Shown here: positions 59,699 through 62,171 of the stretch, piece after piece
Position numbering within the stretch: the stretch's first letter is position 1
How the letters are laid out: every line of letters starts with the position of its first letter
Assembly: GCF_001953885.1 (NCBI RefSeq)
Contig: NZ_MQUS01000041.1
Span: forward strand, 1 to 62,171
DNA from: Streptomyces sp. IMTB 2501
Lineage (GTDB): Bacteria > Actinomycetota > Actinomycetes > Streptomycetales > Streptomycetaceae
DNA: 62,171 nt
Direction of reading: 5' to 3'
Notes under the pieces: generated by a model
Database searches by the model: none
Seen by the model: the letters and a program-made list of their open reading frames with translations, nothing else
Told to the model about the DNA's origin: nothing
Translations under genes and position numbers: made by a program

Positions 59699-60235
59699 CA
59701 GCGTTTCGAGGCGCCGCGGAGCATCCCTCCGAGAGGCTCGCGTCGTTCGACGAACAGACTGCCCTCTGCGGCTGGAGCGACACCCCCTGAGAAGCCGAAG
59801 AGCCCAGAACCGGGGTGTCCGACTCTTCGTGTGTGAGAGGAAGTCAATACACCCTCACCGGTCCCTGGAAGCCGTGGTTGGAGCCTAACGACTGAGCAGT
59901 TGCCTTATGCTCACTGCCCCGGGGAAATTGCCCCAGAATGCCACGGGCACTCCACTGCCCGTCAAATCGCCGCTTCCCAAACCCGGCCCTGTTTCAGCCA
60001 ACCCTGCCTATTGTGAGCCAGCGCGCATATGACTGTGCGTTGTCGAACAAAGACGATCTACGATTTCGGGCCGGAGTGTCCACCATGCACGCTCACGGTC
60101 TGTAGCAAGCGGAGGTAAAAATACCGATTTACGTCGCAAAAGGATCCTTGTGGGGAGGGGATGGACCTCATAGCTTCAATCTCGGCTCGAGGTGACCACG
60201 AGTCACGGGCAAGCCATCTCATACCAGGGGGGATC
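59699..60235. other. Intergenic region with interleaved inverted repeats
   Basis: 537 bp without a convincing gene. GACACCCC/GGGGTGTC (59779-59786 and 59812-59819) and CGAAGAG/CTCTTCG (59796-59802 and 59823-59829) are interleaved, so the two stems cannot be a simple hairpin: they form either alternatives or a pseudoknot. The remaining sequence is AT-rich compared with the chromosome; I see no other signal before the GGGGGG ribosome-binding site of the secreted protein. Confidence 0.4.
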
Positions 60236-60817
60236 ATGCGAAACTTGGTAAGGGTAATAGCCGTGGTGTCCACGCTGTCGGCTGCTGTTGCTCTGGCTGG
60301 CGCAAACGCAGCTTCTGCCGACCCTTCGGCACCCAAAGGGCGTGAGGTAACTGTCACGACGCCGATGAAGGTGGTTGGATTCGATGCGGCAGTAGCGGAA
60401 CAGCACGGCTATAAAATCGTCACGCTGCCGAACGGGAAGCAGACCTCCGTACCGAAGTACGGGCACTTCGCCCCGAACTCAGTACCTGTAGTGCACGGCG
60501 ACTGTGGAGAGTCGTACATCCACTTCTATGCAACCGGTGGCAACTACGAGGGAGAGATCACTACCGGCTACAAGGTCGACCACTCCGTGATTCGCTACGG
60601 CTGGACCGTAGACGTCACAGACAGGTTCGGTGTCGGTAAGCTCCACGACAACGGGTGGGCCACCGGGGCGAATCATGAAATGCATTTCCTGACACACTCG
60701 GGAGGCGCGGGAGACGCTACCGCAGCGGTGGAAGGTGGAAGCTACACCATCCTGATCGACGGTGAGGAGTGCCACTCCGGGACCCCGTGGGACTCAACGT
60801 ACTACTACAAGGACTGA
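60236..60817 (+). CDS. Secreted protein of unknown function
   Basis: Protein of 193 aa with a clear signal peptide (MRNLVRVIAVVSTLSAAVAL, cleavage near ASADP at about 29). The mature domain is beta-rich with two Cys (HGDCGES, DGEECHSG) that could form a disulphide, and Gly/Tyr-rich strands (ESYIHFYATGGNYEGEI). I do not recognise it. RBS AGGGGGG precedes ATG 60236. It lies 26 bp upstream of another unknown gene, and the two may be an effector/partner pair, but that is speculation. GC is lower than the chromosome average. Confidence 0.72.
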   Translation: MRNLVRVIAVVSTLSAAVALAGANAASADPSAPKGREVTVTTPMKVVGFDAAVAEQHGYKIVTLPNGKQTSVPKYGHFAPNSVPVVHGDCGESYIHFYATGGNYEGEITTGYKVDHSVIRYGWTVDVTDRFGVGKLHDNGWATGANHEMHFLTHSGGAGDATAAVEGGSYTILIDGEECHSGTPWDSTYYYKD

Positions 60818-60843
60818 CCGCGCATTTCGATAAGTGAGGGAAA

Positions 60844-61311
60844 ATGAACATCACCCCGCCGAGTCGTCGCCCCGTCATGGAGGAAGAAATCGCGGTGGCT
60901 GCGAGGGACTTTGACGGGGTGATGTTCGGCCTCCGCGGACAGGACCCCACGGGAACGCTCGGCCAGCAGAAACACGGAATATACGATACCTTCTTCATTA
61001 AGTACGATCTCGATGGTCGCGGAATGGGAGTCGGCACAACAACTCTGCATATCGACCCTCTGTTCGCTTACCGCTGGCTCGCTACTTTTGCCAAGAATCG
61101 GCAACCACGGGATCCGACGCCAAGGCGCGAAGACCTAAAGGTCGGACACGAGGAAGTCGGTCTTCCTGGCGACATTCCGAGCAGATTGCAGGCGTACCGG
61201 CTGGGATCAGTCGGCGCACTCTCTGCTGAAGTGGATTACCTCGCCTGGATCGCAATTGGTGATCTCGACTTGATCTGTGAGCAGTGGACCGAGATCAGGT
61301 CTGTTACATGA
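60844..61311 (+). CDS. Cytosolic protein of unknown function
   Basis: Protein of 155 aa without signal peptide or membrane helices. Mixed alpha/beta, acidic; segments such as MEEEIAVAARDFDGVMFGLRG and HIDPLFAYRWLATFAKNRQ do not match a family I know. RBS GAGGGA precedes ATG 60844. It follows the secreted protein gene by 26 bp on the same strand, so they are probably cotranscribed. Its low GC and element location suggest recently acquired cargo. Confidence 0.65.
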   Translation: MNITPPSRRPVMEEEIAVAARDFDGVMFGLRGQDPTGTLGQQKHGIYDTFFIKYDLDGRGMGVGTTTLHIDPLFAYRWLATFAKNRQPRDPTPRREDLKVGHEEVGLPGDIPSRLQAYRLGSVGALSAEVDYLAWIAIGDLDLICEQWTEIRSVT

Positions 61312-62052
61312 TCAGCGGCCAGGCCCGAAGGTAGAGGGCGCCAACCCGCTGATTGTTCGAAAGGGTCCGACCGTGCCGACTACGTCCGGCGCGGACCCTC
61401 GCACAGCCTCGGCACTGGCCGTGATCACTCGATCAAGACTCCTGCTCGACGAGCACCGCTCAAGATCGGAAAGACGACACCCCTGAGTGTTACAGCCTCT
61501 GTGACCGGACAGCCCGGACAGCCCGGACAGCCCGGACAGCTGCACTTTGAGCTGTCCGGGCTGTTTATGCAGCTGAGAGGCGTAACCGGACAGCCGGACA
61601 GCTGGGACGCCTTCTCTCCGCGACTTTGGATCTCAACCGCACAAATCGGGCCCGGACACCTCTCCGGAGATCGTGTGCATGACATCTCTGTTTATCGCTG
61701 TGACCTGCGTAGACGTGCACCCAAGGTCCCTCGGTCCCGAGTCTCACGCACAGCCGTGTGCTCTCGCCGACATCGGCCTGTGTGTGCTGACGCCGTCGGG
61801 AGCGCTGCAACCCCCTGGTGTTACAGCCTCAGTCCCTGGACACCCGGAACACTTGCTTGTTGAGGGTGTCCGGTTAATTTGTGCAGGTCAGCGCTCTAAC
61901 CGGACAGTCGGATACAGGGGACACTCCCTATGGCGCGCTACGTCGGCTAAGGGGCACCGTGGGAAGCTGGAAGCAGTGAGCCCCTGCCAGCGAGATCGTC
62001 GAATGGGAGGCCAGGTGCCGTCGGCCGACTACCGCTTTAGGAGTTCGATCAG
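61312..62052. other. Non-coding repeat-rich region of the element
   Basis: 741 bp where no ORF looks real by codon use. GGACAG/GGACAC-type motifs recur throughout, densest at 61504-61601; isolated copies continue to about 61930 on both strands. It could be an origin, transfer locus or operator array. See the repeat entry. Confidence 0.5.
61504..61601. repeat. 9-bp iterated CCCGGACAG repeats and inverted copy
   Basis: GGACAG occurs at 61507, 61516, 61525 and 61534, exactly 9 bp apart. The last unit is the left arm of a perfect 11-bp inverted repeat (CCCGGACAGCT, 61531-61541; AGCTGTCCGGG, 61550-61560; 8-base loop). Two more copies (61588 and 61596, 8 bp apart) follow. Iterons of this type are found at plasmid origins and at the clt transfer loci recognised by TraB translocases. 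Confidence 0.75.
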
Positions 62053-62163
62053 GTGGCAGCGAGCCCCTGGGAGGGCAGGAAACTCAATGCCGTGGACGAA
62101 CGCCAAAGTCTGCTGCTGTCCGACCTCGTTGATGAAGCTCCTATAGACCGTCAAGCACCCTGA
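62053..62163 (+). CDS. Possible small protein at the window edge
   Basis: Open frame of 36 codons starting GTG 62053 after AGGAG (62039-62043, 9-nt spacing). Its C-terminal half (DERQSLLLSDLVDEAPIDRQ) is plausible protein. Immediately after the stop comes ATGAGC (62164), so a further coupled gene may begin at the edge. No family recognised. Confidence 0.4.
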   Translation: MAASPWEGRKLNAVDERQSLLLSDLVDEAPIDRQAP

Positions 62164-62171
62164 ATGAGCGG

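Larger units (their letters stand above)
58560..62171. mobile_element. Left end of a tRNA-integrated (AICE/plasmid-like) element, incomplete
   Basis: Bounded on the left by the tRNA 3' fragment. To the right GC is visibly lower, genes are short and unlike the chromosome, and typical cargo appears (Cys-rich element protein, endonuclease VII-like gene, secreted orphan, repeat cluster). Geometry places the intact tRNA gene and, probably, integrase beyond the right edge. No integrase, replication or transfer gene lies in the window, so the class is inferred. Confidence 0.6.

Noticed and set aside
61673..62146. 157-codon frame in the element's repeat region
   Set aside because: Codon use is not that of Streptomyces genes, there is no ribosome-binding site, and GGACAG-type motifs cross it.

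Overview
The window is chromosomal DNA from a Streptomyces or a close relative. The evidence is very high GC with strong third-position GC, many GTG/TTG starts and 4-nt stop/start overlaps, and typical streptomycete genes: a fused E2/E1 alpha-ketoglutarate decarboxylase, a G-protein-like conservon, a SpoIIE-type phosphatase with PAS/GAF sensing, actinobacterial Ku and LigD polymerase, and a division-type FtsW/PBP pair. From position 58,560 the base composition and gene style change; a tRNA 3'-end fragment there marks the edge of an integrated element that runs off the right end.

Left part (1-5,300): an MDR oxidoreductase; a leaderless autoregulation-type pair (small HTH protein plus Clp-N-domain protein) under two tandem palindromic operators; about 0.7 kb of nested tandem repeats between convergent genes; a DUF4097/PadR operon with a palindromic operator over its -10; and a small DUF6104 gene.

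Conflict-type locus (5,430-16,531), the most unusual part: a TCD1 protein, a trypsin-like protease with a VMAP-C-type C-terminus, a MoxR AAA+ ATPase, a very long vWA-like/TPR protein, a 50-residue peptide with a Tyr-x-Asp tail, an FxsB-type radical SAM/SPASM cyclophane maturase, and a TIR-like/NB-ARC/TPR STAND protein. All are on one strand and most are separated by 4-nt overlaps or a few bases. The protease and vWA genes each carry a rare TTA leucine codon, so the locus is probably under bldA (developmental) translational control.

Central core (16,691-28,221): kgd, a two-component system, a spermidine-synthase-like protein, a rhomboid-like membrane protein, lon (with a perfect ClgR box and an HspR/HAIR-like element upstream) and a Ser/Thr kinase. 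Then come two secreted His-rich/NGG-repeat proteins (28,374-29,856), a SpoIIE-type phosphatase, a GH25 lysozyme, a MarR regulator, a PP2C phosphatase and a full conservon (35,227-39,680) followed by a styrene-monooxygenase-like flavoprotein.

Right chromosomal part (40,931-58,305): an NlpC/P60 hydrolase, a TetR operon, two divergent diiron proteins, a membrane-anchored protein, a DUF3291 protein, PBP and FtsW/RodA, an orphan histidine kinase with a lipoprotein, a NERD-like protein, divergent ligD-polymerase and ku, an FkbM methyltransferase and an MptB-like mannosyltransferase.

Integrated element (58,560 to the end, incomplete): tRNA 3' fragment (att site), a Cys-rich protein overlapping an endonuclease VII-like gene, a secreted protein with an unknown partner, a GGACAG repeat cluster that could be a transfer or replication site, and a short ORF. 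Its integrase and transfer genes would lie beyond the window.
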